A DNA stretch of 64,000 bases from Amycolatopsis mongoliensis (GTDB lineage Bacteria > Actinomycetota > Actinomycetes > Mycobacteriales > Pseudonocardiaceae): the NCBI RefSeq assembly GCF_030285665.1, contig NZ_CP127295.1:558001-622000 (forward strand), in the 5' to 3' direction. Both the position numbers and the translations under genes were made by a program. Below are positions 1-8,031 of this stretch, piece by piece. How positions within the stretch are numbered: position 1 is the first letter of the stretch; every line of letters starts with the position of its first letter. Below the pieces are notes generated by a model. That model did not search any database. It saw nothing but the letters and a program-made list of their open reading frames with translations, and was not told the DNA's origin.

Positions 1-701
1 GCTTGGCCGCGCACTACCGCGAAGGCCGGGTCCTGCTGGCGGGCGACGCGGCGCACATCCACCCGCCGGCCGGGGCGATCGGGGTGAACGTGGCCCTCGA
101 CGACGCGTTCAACCTCGGCTGGAAGCTCGCGGCGACCGTGCACGGGACGGCCCCGGAGGGGCTTTTGGACACCTACCACGCCGAGCGGCACGCGGCGGGG
201 GCGCGGATCCTGGCGAACACGCAGGCGCAGGTGGCACTCGAAGAGGCCGGCGACGCGCCGTGGGCCGACCTGATGCGCCGGATCGCCGCGCATCCGGCGG
301 GGAACCGGGCGCTGGCGGAGATCATCACGGGACTGGACGCGTGTTACGAGCCGGGCGGGCACCCGTGGCTGGGGCGGCTGGCGCCGGACGTGCCGCTGGT
401 GGTCTCTTCGACCGAGACGCACCTGGCCGCGCTGCTGCACCCGGGACGGCCGGTGCTGCTGGATTTGACCGGGTCGTTCGCCGCTTGGTCGGCGGCGGTC
501 GAGGTGGTCACGGCGTCGAGTCCGTCCACTTCGGACATCGACGCGGTGCTGCTGCGGCCGGACGGGCACGTGGCCTGGGTCGGTACGCCCGGCTCGGGTG
601 ACGACGGACTGGCGGAGGCGGTGCACCGCTGGATCGGCGACGCGGGGCCCCCCGCCCTTCCCTTGGGGGGCGTCCCCGAGTCCAGTCTATCGGCGGGGTA
701 G
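1..701 (+). CDS. FAD-dependent aromatic-ring monooxygenase, C-terminal part (5' end outside window)
   Basis: The reading frame is already open at base 3 and ends at TAG 699-701, so only about the last 232 residues are present. Near the visible N-terminus is the second FAD-binding (GD) motif of class A flavoprotein hydroxylases, GRVLLAGDAAHIHPP, followed by GVNVALDDAFNLGWKLA, the helix that packs on the flavin. The C-terminal part has the thioredoxin-like tail of PheA/TfdB-type enzymes (LLRPDGHVAWVG). The family uses NAD(P)H and O2 to hydroxylate aromatic or polyketide substrates. The substrate cannot be read because the N-terminal half is missing. A GNAT gene converges on it from the right. 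Confidence 0.85.
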   Translation, partial: LAAHYREGRVLLAGDAAHIHPPAGAIGVNVALDDAFNLGWKLAATVHGTAPEGLLDTYHAERHAAGARILANTQAQVALEEAGDAPWADLMRRIAAHPAGNRALAEIITGLDACYEPGGHPWLGRLAPDVPLVVSSTETHLAALLHPGRPVLLDLTGSFAAWSAAVEVVTASSPSTSDIDAVLLRPDGHVAWVGTPGSGDDGLAEAVHRWIGDAGPPALPLGGVPESSLSAG

Positions 702-768
702 GTCAAACCCGGCCGGATCGCCCGGTGAGCACCCGAGTTGTCCACATCCGGGCCGGGCTGGGGAAAGG

Positions 769-1323
769 TCAGCGCGGGCGGTCCAGGACCGCCCGCTGCT
801 CGACTCGCCCATCGAGCGTGAACCGGCTGTGCGGCGTGAACCCCAGCTTCTCCACCACCCGTGCCGACGCCTTGTTCACCGGCTCGTACACCGCCAGCAG
901 GCGGTCCGCGAACCCGGACTCGAAGACGTGGTCGCGCACCGCCGTCGTTGCTTCGGTCGCGTAACCCCGGCCCCAGCCCGACGGTGCGATCCACCAGCCC
1001 ATCTCCACCGCCGGCATGCCCAAGCCCGACTCCTGCGGGCTGCGGCTGACCAGCGACACCACGCCGTCGAACGAGCCCGGCGCGGTGGAGACCGCGAACC
1101 AGCCGAAGCCGTGGGCAGCCCAGTGCGCGAGCGTCGCCCGGTGCTTGGTGAGGGTGTACTCGCGGGTCCACGGCTCGCCCGTGCCGACGTACCGGACCGT
1201 GTCCGGAATCTGGGCCAGCGCGAACAAGTCGTCGAAGTACTCGTCGGCCCACTGGTGGAGCGTGAGCCGTTCCGTGGTGATCAGCACCACCGACAGTCTA
1301 GGCACGCGCGAGGTTTCCGCCAT
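769..1323 (-). CDS. GNAT-family N-acetyltransferase, RimJ/RimL type
   Basis: 184 aa. It starts with the strand typical of RimJ/RimL-type acetyltransferases (LITTERLTLHQW). The acetyl-CoA pyrophosphate loop is seen as GWGRGYATEA (about residues 117-126), then NKASARVVEKLGF, the usual C-terminal helix and strand. The family transfers acetyl from acetyl-CoA to the N-terminus of a ribosomal protein or to a small amine; the substrate is not predictable. ATG at 1323 has no clear ribosome-binding site, and a GTG 12 codons inside (before LITTER) is an alternative. The gene is monocistronic and divergent from the chitinase, with about 120 bp between them. Confidence 0.85.
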   Translation of the reverse strand: MAETSRVPRLSVVLITTERLTLHQWADEYFDDLFALAQIPDTVRYVGTGEPWTREYTLTKHRATLAHWAAHGFGWFAVSTAPGSFDGVVSLVSRSPQESGLGMPAVEMGWWIAPSGWGRGYATEATTAVRDHVFESGFADRLLAVYEPVNKASARVVEKLGFTPHSRFTLDGRVEQRAVLDRPR

Positions 1324-1359
1324 CGATTACTTCGGGTCACCGGGGTAGCCCGATCGGTC

Positions 1360-1393
1360 TATGGTCCGGACCACATTAATGGTCTATACCAAT
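1360..1393 (+). promoter_or_regulatory. Two DasR (dre)-like operator palindromes upstream of the chitinase gene
   Basis: Two near-identical 16-bp palindromes lie 18 bp centre to centre: TATGGTCCGGACCACA (1360-1375) and AATGGTCTATACCAAT (1378-1393). The 12-bp cores TGGTCCGGACCA and TGGTCTATACCA are perfect inverted repeats. Both match the streptomycete dre consensus (A/T-TGGTCTAGACCA-type), the site of the GlcNAc-responsive GntR repressor DasR, and resemble the 12-bp direct repeats known at Streptomyces chitinase promoters. They end about 50 bp before the chitinase ATG, where a repressor would cover the promoter. Which regulator binds here is inferred. Confidence 0.7.
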
Positions 1394-1442
1394 CATGTCC
1401 GGAAATCCCCGCCGCCGCGCTCGTCGTCGTGGAGGTTCCACC

Positions 1443-2234
1443 ATGCGTCTCCGTTCCCTGCTGGCCGGGCTGGCCGGCCTCGCGCTCGTGAGCACCGGCC
1501 TCGGCGCTCCCGCCGAAGCCGCCGCCGGGTCGCCGATCCCCGTCGGGCCCTACGTCGACATGGGCGCCTGGCCCACGCCGAGCCTGTCCGCGATGTCCGC
1601 CGCGAGCGGCGTCAAGGGCTTCACGCTCGCCTTCGTCAACTCCTACGGCTGCAAGGCCAGCTGGTTCGGCGCCTACGACCCGCGCACGGCCTGGCAGAAG
1701 GACGAGATCACCAAGATCCGCAACGCCGGCGGCGACGTCAAGATCTCCTTCGGCGGCGCGTCCGGCATCGAGCTGGCCCAGGCGTGCAGCACGTCCGCGC
1801 AGGTCGCGGCCGAGTACGACGCCGTCGTCAAGGCGTACGGCCTCAAGTACGCCGACTTCGACATCGAGGGCGCGGCCGTCGCGGATCCGACGTCGATCGC
1901 TCGCCGCTCGCAGGCCCTGAAGACGCTCCAGAACAACAACCCGGGCCTGAAGATCTCGCTCACGCTGCCCGTGCTGCCGACCGGCCTCGACGCGAACGGG
2001 CTGAACGTCGTCAAGGCGGCCAAGGACGCCGGCGTCACCCTGGACCTGGTCAACATCATGGCGATGGACTACTACCAGGGCGCGGGCGACCAGGGCGCGA
2101 AAGCGATTTCCGCGGCCAAGGCGACGCAGGCACAGCTCAAGTCGCTCTACGGGCTGAGCGACGCGGCGGCGTGGAAGAAGGTCGGCGTGACCCCGATGAT
2201 CGGCGTCAACGACTCGCAGAACGAGATCGTCTGA
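1443..2234 (+). pseudogene. Secreted GH18 chitinase, 5' part, interrupted by the AICE
   Basis: ATG 1443 follows an SD (GGAGG, 1431). A Sec signal peptide (residues 1-28, ending AEAAAG) precedes a single GH18 barrel with SxGG (ISFGG, about 102-105) and the catalytic DxDxE as ADFDIEG (D138, D140, E142). The frame runs normally to SQNEI, then reads V-stop because element DNA begins after base 2228. The missing 59 residues, with the last barrel strand and its conserved Trp (LSFWE), are at 14295-14471. Rejoined at the 15-bp repeat the gene would encode 321 aa, the usual size of a one-domain bacterial chitinase. The truncated protein should be inactive because an incomplete barrel rarely folds. Confidence 0.9.
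2214..2228 (+). other. Integrase-proximal attachment site (15-bp core)
   Basis: The core TCGCAGAACGAGATC codes for SQNEI of the chitinase in frame. It is repeated exactly at 14280-14294. The flanking bases differ (C before and G after here; G before and T after at the other copy), which fixes the identical core at 15 bp. The integrase gene ends 83 bp away. Confidence 0.9.
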
Positions 2235-2291
2235 CAGCGAAATGCGCTCTGACCTGGGGATCAGCACCCCGATTCATGGGGTACCAGTAGC

Positions 2292-2314
2292 CCAGGCCGT
2301 CACCAGGCCGTCAG
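2292..2314. repeat. Candidate integrase or Xis arm-type repeat, left end
   Basis: A 23-bp stretch made of two 11-bp units CCAGGCCGTCA plus a G, with a third partial unit (AGGCCGTC) running to 2320 over the integrase stop codon. The identical 23 bp occur at 14160-14182, in the same orientation and within 120 bp of the other attachment core. Direct repeats close to both cores are the usual layout of arm-type sites for tyrosine integrases. Confidence 0.6.
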
Positions 2315-3597
2315 GCCGTCTCTTCAGCTTCTCCGGCCGCCGTGCGCGGCTTGAACATCTCATCCGCAGCGGCCCGCGCCCGCTCATGGCTTGACGGCAT
2401 CAAGTGCGTGTAGACCTTGAGCGTGAAACCCTCGTTGGTGTGCCCGAGATAGGCCGCCAGCTCCTTGACGCTCACACCGCGCGCCAGCATCGATGACGCG
2501 AACAAGTGCCGCAGCGCGTGCATCCCGTCGTCCCGGTCCTCGTAGGACAGGCCAGCAGCCTTGAACGCCGGTTGCCAGATGACGTAGTTGAACGCCGTCC
2601 GCTTGTACAGCTCGCCATGCTTGTTGACCATGAGCACGTTGATCGTCTCGAACGCACGCCCGTCTCGTTCCGCCCACGGCAAAGTGATTCGCGTGGGCGG
2701 GAACAGCTCAGCGTACGCATCGAGCGCGTCCAGTACTCCCCTTCCGATCGGGATAGTGCGCGTCTTGTGCCCCTTCGGGAGCTTGAACTTTCGTTCGCTG
2801 CCAACGGTCACCATCTGCCGCGTGCAGTGGTAGACCATCTCGCGCCGGTCCACGTTGTCGAGACTGAACGCGAACATCTCACCTTGCCGCAGTCCGAGCC
2901 CGGCACCCAGCGGAACGCATGGCTTGAAGCGCGCGGGAAGAGCCAGCTCTATCCGCCGCAGACGAGAGTCCGGCCACGGAACCACCTTCCGCTGAATCCT
3001 CTTCGGAGCCTGGATCGAAGCGTCACGGCATGGGTTCTTTTTGATCTTCCCGTCAGCCACCGCAGCATCCAGGATCGACGACACAAGGTCGAAGAGCGTT
3101 CGCTGATAGGTTGCCGAAGTTTCCTTATCTTGCTTGCGAAGCCACGCCAGCCACTCACGAATCGGCTCGGGAGTCTTGAACGACGAGAGAAGCTTGCCAC
3201 CAAGGAACGGATAGACCTGATTCTCAAGCCGCGACTTTTCAATGTAGACCGTTGATTCATCCTGCGATCGGCTGGCCATCACGGTCTCCGCATACACGCG
3301 GAACTTTACCTTTCCAGCAGTAGGATCGGCATAAGTTCCCGCATATACGTCATTTTCCATCTTGGTCAAGAACTCACGCGCAGCAGTAAGCTTCCCGTCC
3401 GGGAACGACCGCGATCGCTCCACCTTGTCCGGGTCCAGGTAGCGAACCTTGTACCGCAAGCCCTTCCCGTACAGCGAGGTTCGCTCCTGGACCGGCTTGC
3501 CCTTGGCGTTGAGCACCGGCTTCCCGGTTTCGGGGTCTTCCTTGTCCCGGAACCACCGATCTTGAATATGGCCCATCCCACTCTCCTTTCTTCGCAA
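2311..3597 (-). CDS. int: Tyrosine-family site-specific integrase of the AICE
   Basis: 428 aa. The protein has an N-terminal DNA-binding part, a SAM-like core-binding domain (about 95-180), and a C-terminal catalytic domain with the expected residues: Arg in GLGLRQGE, HALRH (HxxR), LGHTN, and the nucleophile Tyr in LKVYTH. It catalyses strand exchange between attP and the chitinase attB, and with Xis the reverse. It is the last gene of the leftward operon (25 bp after xis) and ends about 80 bp from the attachment core, as in pSAM2. Upstream in-frame extension is possible, but ATG 3597 gives a normal N-terminus. The C-terminus overlaps the arm-type repeats. Confidence 0.93.
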   Translation of the reverse strand: MRRKESGMGHIQDRWFRDKEDPETGKPVLNAKGKPVQERTSLYGKGLRYKVRYLDPDKVERSRSFPDGKLTAAREFLTKMENDVYAGTYADPTAGKVKFRVYAETVMASRSQDESTVYIEKSRLENQVYPFLGGKLLSSFKTPEPIREWLAWLRKQDKETSATYQRTLFDLVSSILDAAVADGKIKKNPCRDASIQAPKRIQRKVVPWPDSRLRRIELALPARFKPCVPLGAGLGLRQGEMFAFSLDNVDRREMVYHCTRQMVTVGSERKFKLPKGHKTRTIPIGRGVLDALDAYAELFPPTRITLPWAERDGRAFETINVLMVNKHGELYKRTAFNYVIWQPAFKAAGLSYEDRDDGMHALRHLFASSMLARGVSVKELAAYLGHTNEGFTLKVYTHLMPSSHERARAAADEMFKPRTAAGEAEETA

Positions 3598-3621
3598 CCG
3601 ATTGACGAAACATTGAGCCCG

Positions 3622-3822
3622 TTACGCGGCACCCAGCTCCGCAACCCAGGCACGCACCGCCACCGGGTCATAGCGGACATGCTTGCCCAGCTTGAGGAAC
3701 GGCGGCCCGTAGTTCTTCAGCCGCCAGTCCCGCAGCGTCTTCTCCGGTATCCGGAGGAACGCTCCAAGTTCCTCCGGACCCCAGAGCCCTTCCAGCTCGA
3801 CCACCCGAATACGCACCGTCAT
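3622..3822 (-). CDS. xis: Excisionase, MerR/AlpA-like helix-turn-helix
   Basis: 66 aa. The start ATG 3822 has a strong SD on the minus strand (GGAGGGGAGGA). The whole protein is one winged-helix fold: LWGPEELGAFLRIPEKTLRDW, then RLKNYGPPFLKLGKHVRYDP and VRAWVAELG, the signature of AICE excisionases (KLGKHVRY is the wing). Xis bends attachment-site DNA and steers integrase to excision. It lies between rep (26 bp upstream) and int (25 bp downstream), so replication, excision and integration genes share one transcript. Confidence 0.9.
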   Translation of the reverse strand: MTVRIRVVELEGLWGPEELGAFLRIPEKTLRDWRLKNYGPPFLKLGKHVRYDPVAVRAWVAELGAA

Positions 3823-3848
3823 CCCCGTGTCCTCCCCTCCACGTTGGG

Positions 3849-5495
3849 TCAAGCAGCCTCCGGGACCGCAGTTGCCGAAGTTTCTTGCCCTGGTGGTCCG
3901 GCAGCGGCGAGCATCGCGGCCGAGTACTCCGCCTGCCACGTGATCCGCTCGGAGATCGCCCGCATGACGAGCTGGTCCCTCGGCGGACAGTGAGTGTCGC
4001 CGGGCTCGACCTTGCGCCACACGAACCGATCCGGAGCCGGTTCCGGCTTGCTGATCCCGACCGCCGCCAACGCCGACAGCACGAACCCGCGACGATCGGC
4101 CTTGTGATCGGCCACCGTCTTGCCGGACCACTTGCGCGACACCAGAACCCGCCGCCCCGGAAGCCCGAGTGTGGACCTCCGGTGGGCGCGTCCCTTGCAG
4201 TGTCCCGGGGTCGTTTTCCCGTTGGCTCCCTTCGGGTTGATCCCGTACAGCAGCCAGACCGCGCAGCGCGGCGAGCACGGCGTCACGGCCAGGTGGGCGT
4301 GAAGCATGTCGTGGTGATCCCGCTGGCCGGTGGTGTCGGCCTCCACCACTTCACCCGTGGACTTCGTCAGGTACTTCGTCAGATAGCCGATGTGACGCCC
4401 GGCTTCCTCCGTCCCACCAAGCAGGCCCTTCGAGTGCACCTGCGCACCGAAGGTCACAACATGCGCCGGAGTCTCGACGGCCTCCACCGCGTCATCCCAG
4501 GCCGTCAGCGGCTCCCGGGTCTCCGGGTCCACAAAGGAACGCGAATCGGGATCCCACAACGGTTTCCGATCCGTGTAGACCATCTCGTCATGCGCAGGCC
4601 ACCACACCTGGTGATAGGTCGCCTCCGTGACCAGGCGAATGGTGTCGTGCGAGATCGCACCCCGCAACGCCGCGTGCAGATGCGGAGCCGCCCGCTTCTG
4701 CGGCTCGACCGTGGCGAAGTACTGCACATCCCAGCCGACGACCCGCCGCAGGTTCTGCCACCACCGATCCACCAGCGCCGCGAAGTGCACCGCATCCCGA
4801 GCCGCCCGCCGGTAGTCATACGACGCCGGGTCGACCGGGGACCCATCGGACCGGACCCGGCCGTAGGTGTCACAGGTCAGCGTCACGAACATCGACGGCC
4901 GGAACTTCCCCGCGAACTCCCGCCCCACAGTCGTCTTGCTCACCTTCCGCCGAGGCAGGTTCGGAGCGTCCTGCCGCCGCTTGGTCGAGCGCTTCACGGC
5001 CTTGCGCTCCACCTCATCCAGCGAGGGCAGGCGACCGGTCATCCCGGAGGCCCGCAACTCAGTATCCACGGTCGCGACCTCCGCGCGCAGTTCCTCCGCT
5101 TCCGTCTCGTCTCCGGCCGCCACCACGTCGCGGTAGTGCGCGGCCAGGTCGGCCCGGTAGGTCAGCAGCTCGGTTTGCGTCTCCGAGGGCTTCTCGCGGG
5201 TGATCACCGGCTCTTCGGTCAGGTGCCAGCCTTCCCGGCACTGGGTCTGCCGCAGCGCCTTCGCCTTCCGCGCGCAGGGCAGGCACACCGATTCCACCGT
5301 TGAGCCGCACGGGACGGGGACGTAGCGGACTTCGCCGGTTTCGGTGTCGCCGACCTCCATCGTGAACGGCCGGGTACACACCCCATACTTCTCCGCCGTG
5401 GCCTTCACGACCTCTGCCGACAACGCTCCGCGGATTCGCCCGACCGGGTTGGCCGGCGGGGCCTGCACCTGCGGATCTTCGGTTATGGTGGTCAT
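3849..5495 (-). CDS. repSA: RepSA-type rolling-circle replication initiator
   Basis: 548 aa from ATG 5495, which has SD GAAGGGAGG and overlaps the upstream stop as ATGA; longer upstream frames are not needed. Residues 63-86 carry cysteines (CGS...CLPCARK...QC) that look like a zinc-binding element. The HUH motif appears as PHLHAAL (271-277, after VEPQKRA), and the catalytic tyrosine motif as GYLTKYLTKS (Tyr371/Tyr375, with the lysines). The protein nicks the double-strand origin and primes replication of the excised circle; in pSAM2 replication is needed for transfer. It is coupled to the FtsK-type gene upstream and followed by xis and int. Confidence 0.88.
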   Translation of the reverse strand: MTTITEDPQVQAPPANPVGRIRGALSAEVVKATAEKYGVCTRPFTMEVGDTETGEVRYVPVPCGSTVESVCLPCARKAKALRQTQCREGWHLTEEPVITREKPSETQTELLTYRADLAAHYRDVVAAGDETEAEELRAEVATVDTELRASGMTGRLPSLDEVERKAVKRSTKRRQDAPNLPRRKVSKTTVGREFAGKFRPSMFVTLTCDTYGRVRSDGSPVDPASYDYRRAARDAVHFAALVDRWWQNLRRVVGWDVQYFATVEPQKRAAPHLHAALRGAISHDTIRLVTEATYHQVWWPAHDEMVYTDRKPLWDPDSRSFVDPETREPLTAWDDAVEAVETPAHVVTFGAQVHSKGLLGGTEEAGRHIGYLTKYLTKSTGEVVEADTTGQRDHHDMLHAHLAVTPCSPRCAVWLLYGINPKGANGKTTPGHCKGRAHRRSTLGLPGRRVLVSRKWSGKTVADHKADRRGFVLSALAAVGISKPEPAPDRFVWRKVEPGDTHCPPRDQLVMRAISERITWQAEYSAAMLAAAGPPGQETSATAVPEAA

Positions 5496-7075
5496 GCCGA
5501 CCTCCCTTCGCCCGTGCGTCGATCGGCCAGGCTGATCACCTGGGCGCCGCCGTTGGTGACGTAGTGCTCCAGCTGCTTGATCGTCTGATCGGGCACCCAC
5601 CCCGCCCGCACACGCAGGGGCTCGCGGATGCCTTCGCCCCACACGTAGCCGACACCGGCCGCCGACTCCGGGATGCGGTTGGCCCACGCGCCACGTTCGT
5701 ATGCGCCGTCACCGAGGACCATCGGGACCTGTGTCTTGGAGGTGAGCCGCATGGCGATGCGCCGGGGCAGCAGCTCTCGCACCGGCACCGTGTCCTTGGT
5801 CGGTTCCTGGACATATCCGCGCACGGTGAAGCCGAGCGCCCGGCCCTGCGTGGTCAGGATCGCCAGCTTCTCCACGATAAGATCGCGGGTTTTGCGGTCG
5901 GTGTACTTCGTCAGCGCGCCGATCTCATCGAACTCCAGCAGCTCGACCGGATACTCCGTAGAGATCGACACCTCCCGCGTGTTCCCGGCAAAGACGCGCT
6001 TGCGGTTCTCCAGCTCCTCCAACAGCGCGTCGAGGACGTCGAGGGCCTCTTTTCCGGACTGGCCGTAGCGGGCGAAGATCCCGCGCCCGTAGGACAGCTC
6101 CATAGCCTTCGGGTCAATCCCCGACACCCGGATAACCCCGGCCCGGATCGCCGACGCGGCCGCCACCAGCGGGCACCACATGACCGAGTTCTTGCCCGAC
6201 CCGGTAGCCCCGGCGACGAGGGTGTGCGACCCGGTACCGACCAGCGGGAGCCGCCACGGCTTGCCGTACTCCGTCGCTCCGGCGAACACCGCCCGCAGAT
6301 CCACCCCGGTCCCGTCGACGGCGACCAGGTCCGGCACCGGCAGACACGTCACCGGTGAGGCCAGCAGATCCCGGCGCATGAAGTCGATCGACACCACGTC
6401 GGGCTCGAGTTCTCGAATCTGGCAGCGGGTGACCTTCCGGGCCACCGCCAGCGCGCGGGCCGCCTGGTCAAACTCCTCCGGGGTCTGGCCGGCCACCAGC
6501 CGCACCCGCACCTCATCCCACGAGGCACCGGACCGCACCGAAAGCAACTGGGGCACCGCGACCGCGTCCGAGCGGTTCTCACTGCGCGACACCGAGTTAC
6601 GCCGACGCCCGACCAGGGAGACCGTCACGTCGACCGGCACCGACGCATCCCGGACTACCAACCCGCAGGCGGTCAGCCAGCCGCCGAGCTTCTGTCCGTA
6701 GAGCGCCCAGCGCAGCCACCACGAGCGCACCCACCGCCCGCACCACTGGTCATAGCCGACCGCGTCCAGCCGCCACCAGACGAGCTGGACCAGGCCCAAC
6801 ATCCCGACCGCGACAGTAAGCGAGACCCAGCCCAGCCAGTTCCACCACGCCCAGACCGCCACCAAGGTCAGGCAGGTTCGCCAGCGGGTGACCAGTTGCC
6901 GAACAATCCAGACCACCGCCCGCAGCAGCCCCCACAGGGCCACCGCCACGAACGCGAGCGCGGCCAGTAGCTCCGCCATCCGCGCAAGGGCGTGACCGAC
7001 CTTGGCCAGCACCCACAGCAGCACCGCCAGGCCGCCGCCGACGAGCGTCGTCATCATCACCGCGTGTGCGTCCAT
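5492..7075 (-). CDS. FtsK/SpoIIIE-type DNA translocase (TraB-like conjugation protein)
   Basis: 527 aa from ATG 7075 (SD GAGGTGG). The N-terminus has four hydrophobic segments in two hairpins (about 8-60 and 68-102), placing it in the membrane. The motor follows: Walker A GATGSGKNS (289-297), Walker B LLEFDEIGAL (379-388), and the conserved stretch TTQGRALGFTVRGYVQEPTK. Such proteins move double-stranded plasmid DNA between mycelial cells in actinomycete conjugation. The serine after the Walker lysine region reads KNS, as in many AICE members. Its stop overlaps the rep start (ATGA), so the two are translationally coupled. No separate Spd spread gene was recognised. Confidence 0.88.
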   Translation of the reverse strand: MDAHAVMMTTLVGGGLAVLLWVLAKVGHALARMAELLAALAFVAVALWGLLRAVVWIVRQLVTRWRTCLTLVAVWAWWNWLGWVSLTVAVGMLGLVQLVWWRLDAVGYDQWCGRWVRSWWLRWALYGQKLGGWLTACGLVVRDASVPVDVTVSLVGRRRNSVSRSENRSDAVAVPQLLSVRSGASWDEVRVRLVAGQTPEEFDQAARALAVARKVTRCQIRELEPDVVSIDFMRRDLLASPVTCLPVPDLVAVDGTGVDLRAVFAGATEYGKPWRLPLVGTGSHTLVAGATGSGKNSVMWCPLVAAASAIRAGVIRVSGIDPKAMELSYGRGIFARYGQSGKEALDVLDALLEELENRKRVFAGNTREVSISTEYPVELLEFDEIGALTKYTDRKTRDLIVEKLAILTTQGRALGFTVRGYVQEPTKDTVPVRELLPRRIAMRLTSKTQVPMVLGDGAYERGAWANRIPESAAGVGYVWGEGIREPLRVRAGWVPDQTIKQLEHYVTNGGAQVISLADRRTGEGRSA

Positions 7076-7251
7076 CAGCGGCCACCTCGCACACCAGCGG
7101 TCGGCAGCGTCAGGACCAGCGGCAACATCCCCAGGCACGGGGCGCAGCGATCCTCACCCGGCAGCAGCCGAGCGAACTTCTTACATTCTGTGCAGCGCAT
7201 CCGGGTGACCCCGGTTGACTGCCGTTGGTTGTCATCATTTATCGTTTGCAT
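7075..7251 (-). CDS. Small AICE protein with CxxC...CxxC zinc-ribbon-like motif
   Basis: 58 aa from ATG 7251, or 41 aa from ATG 7200 (MRCTECKK...). The sequence CTEC-x14-CAPC suggests a single zinc ribbon, followed by a hydrophobic stretch (LGMLPLVLTLP). Its stop TGA overlaps the translocase ATG by one base (TGATG), so it belongs to the operon. Neither start has a strong SD. No family recognised; small zinc-ribbon ORFs at this position are common in AICEs, but the role is unknown. Confidence 0.55.
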   Translation of the reverse strand: MQTINDDNQRQSTGVTRMRCTECKKFARLLPGEDRCAPCLGMLPLVLTLPTAGVRGGR

Positions 7252-7274
7252 TGTTCGCTGACTCCAGTGGACAG

Positions 7275-7381
7275 ACGCGGAACCGGCCCGTAAAGGTTTC
7301 CAGGCCCAGGTGGGCCGGTTCTGCGTGTGAATGAGAGACATTTTTGGCACGCAGGGACGCGTTTTATCTAACACGCGTCCC
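7275..7381. other. Two adjacent hairpins in the AICE operon leader
   Basis: The 172-bp gap between two operon genes holds two stems. The first has 15-bp arms at 7275-7289 and 7312-7326 (one G-U type mismatch, core GAACCGGCCC / GGGCCGGTTC). The second has 9-bp perfect arms GGGACGCGT / ACGCGTCCC at 7354-7362 and 7373-7381. There is no T-run after either. They could be a partial terminator, an internal regulatory site, or the double-strand origin used by Rep. Confidence 0.5.
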
Positions 7382-7423
7382 CACGTGCGAAGCTGTTGCC
7401 GATATTGAGTTAGTGCGCCGTGT

Positions 7424-7741
7424 TCAGTTCTCCGGCGTACTCACTTCCCCGCTCTCCGTCTCGCCTGTGCTGTAGTCGTTCTTCCACTCTGGACGCTTCG
7501 TCAGCCGCTCCACGCAACGCAACTGAATCCCATGATTGGCCAGGGCCTCCCACTTGTGATCCGGGTCCGTCTCCGACATGGACTTGAACATCCGCGCGTT
7601 GTGCCGATGGAACTCCACCCATGTCTCAACCGGCGCATTCCGCCCCGGCATCCGCGCGAAGATATCCATCTGCGCATCGCGCAATTTCACCGGATACAGC
7701 GGAGTTTTCGCCGCCGAACCGCGCTTGCCGTTCCCGCTCAT
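7424..7741 (-). CDS. Conserved small AICE protein, AMED_5909-like
   Basis: 105 aa. The middle (MPGRNAPVETWVEFHRHNARMF...DPDHKWEALA) matches from memory a family of short helical proteins found in Amycolatopsis and other actinobacterial elements (named after AMED_5909). No catalytic motif, membrane segment or signal peptide. It overlaps the upstream Xre gene as ATGA (start 7741, Xre stop 7738-7740). Function unknown. The family link rests on pattern recall, not on a search. Confidence 0.65.
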   Translation of the reverse strand: MSGNGKRGSAAKTPLYPVKLRDAQMDIFARMPGRNAPVETWVEFHRHNARMFKSMSETDPDHKWEALANHGIQLRCVERLTKRPEWKNDYSTGETESGEVSTPEN

Positions 7742-8031
7742 CCCCTTTCGTCACCTGACTCTTCTTGCTCGACCTCGGCCACCACCCAGCCGAACAACTG
7801 CTCACGCGGGATGTCCAGCACATCCGCCAGCCGCATGATCGTCGGCACCCGACGCACCGGCCGCGAACCCGCCTCCACCCCGCCGACGAACGACGGCGAA
7901 AAGCCCGACCGGTCCGCGACGTCGTACTGCTTCCAGCCCCGGCGATCACGCACGCGCCGCAGCAAGACACCCACCGGCACGAACACCCCGGCGTCGACGT
8001 CGTCGAACCGAACCGGCTCCAGCTCCGCCAT
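7738..8031 (-). CDS. Xre-family helix-turn-helix regulator
   Basis: 97 aa from ATG 8031, which overlaps the preceding stop (ATGA). Helix-turn-helix residues about 25-80: LLRRVRDRRGWKQYDVADRS, then GFSPSFVGGVEAGSRPV and MRLADVLDIPREQLFG, the standard Xre/Cro layout. The acidic tail (EVEQEESGDE) is short. It probably binds element DNA to tune transfer or replication genes, as second repressors do in related elements. Longer upstream frames were rejected because the overlap start is the natural one. Confidence 0.82.
   Translation of the reverse strand: MAELEPVRFDDVDAGVFVPVGVLLRRVRDRRGWKQYDVADRSGFSPSFVGGVEAGSRPVRRVPTIMRLADVLDIPREQLFGWVVAEVEQEESGDERG

Noticed and set aside
2200..2320. tRNA gene as integration target
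   Set aside because: No cloverleaf or T-loop sequence is seen at either attachment core; both flanks code for chitinase.
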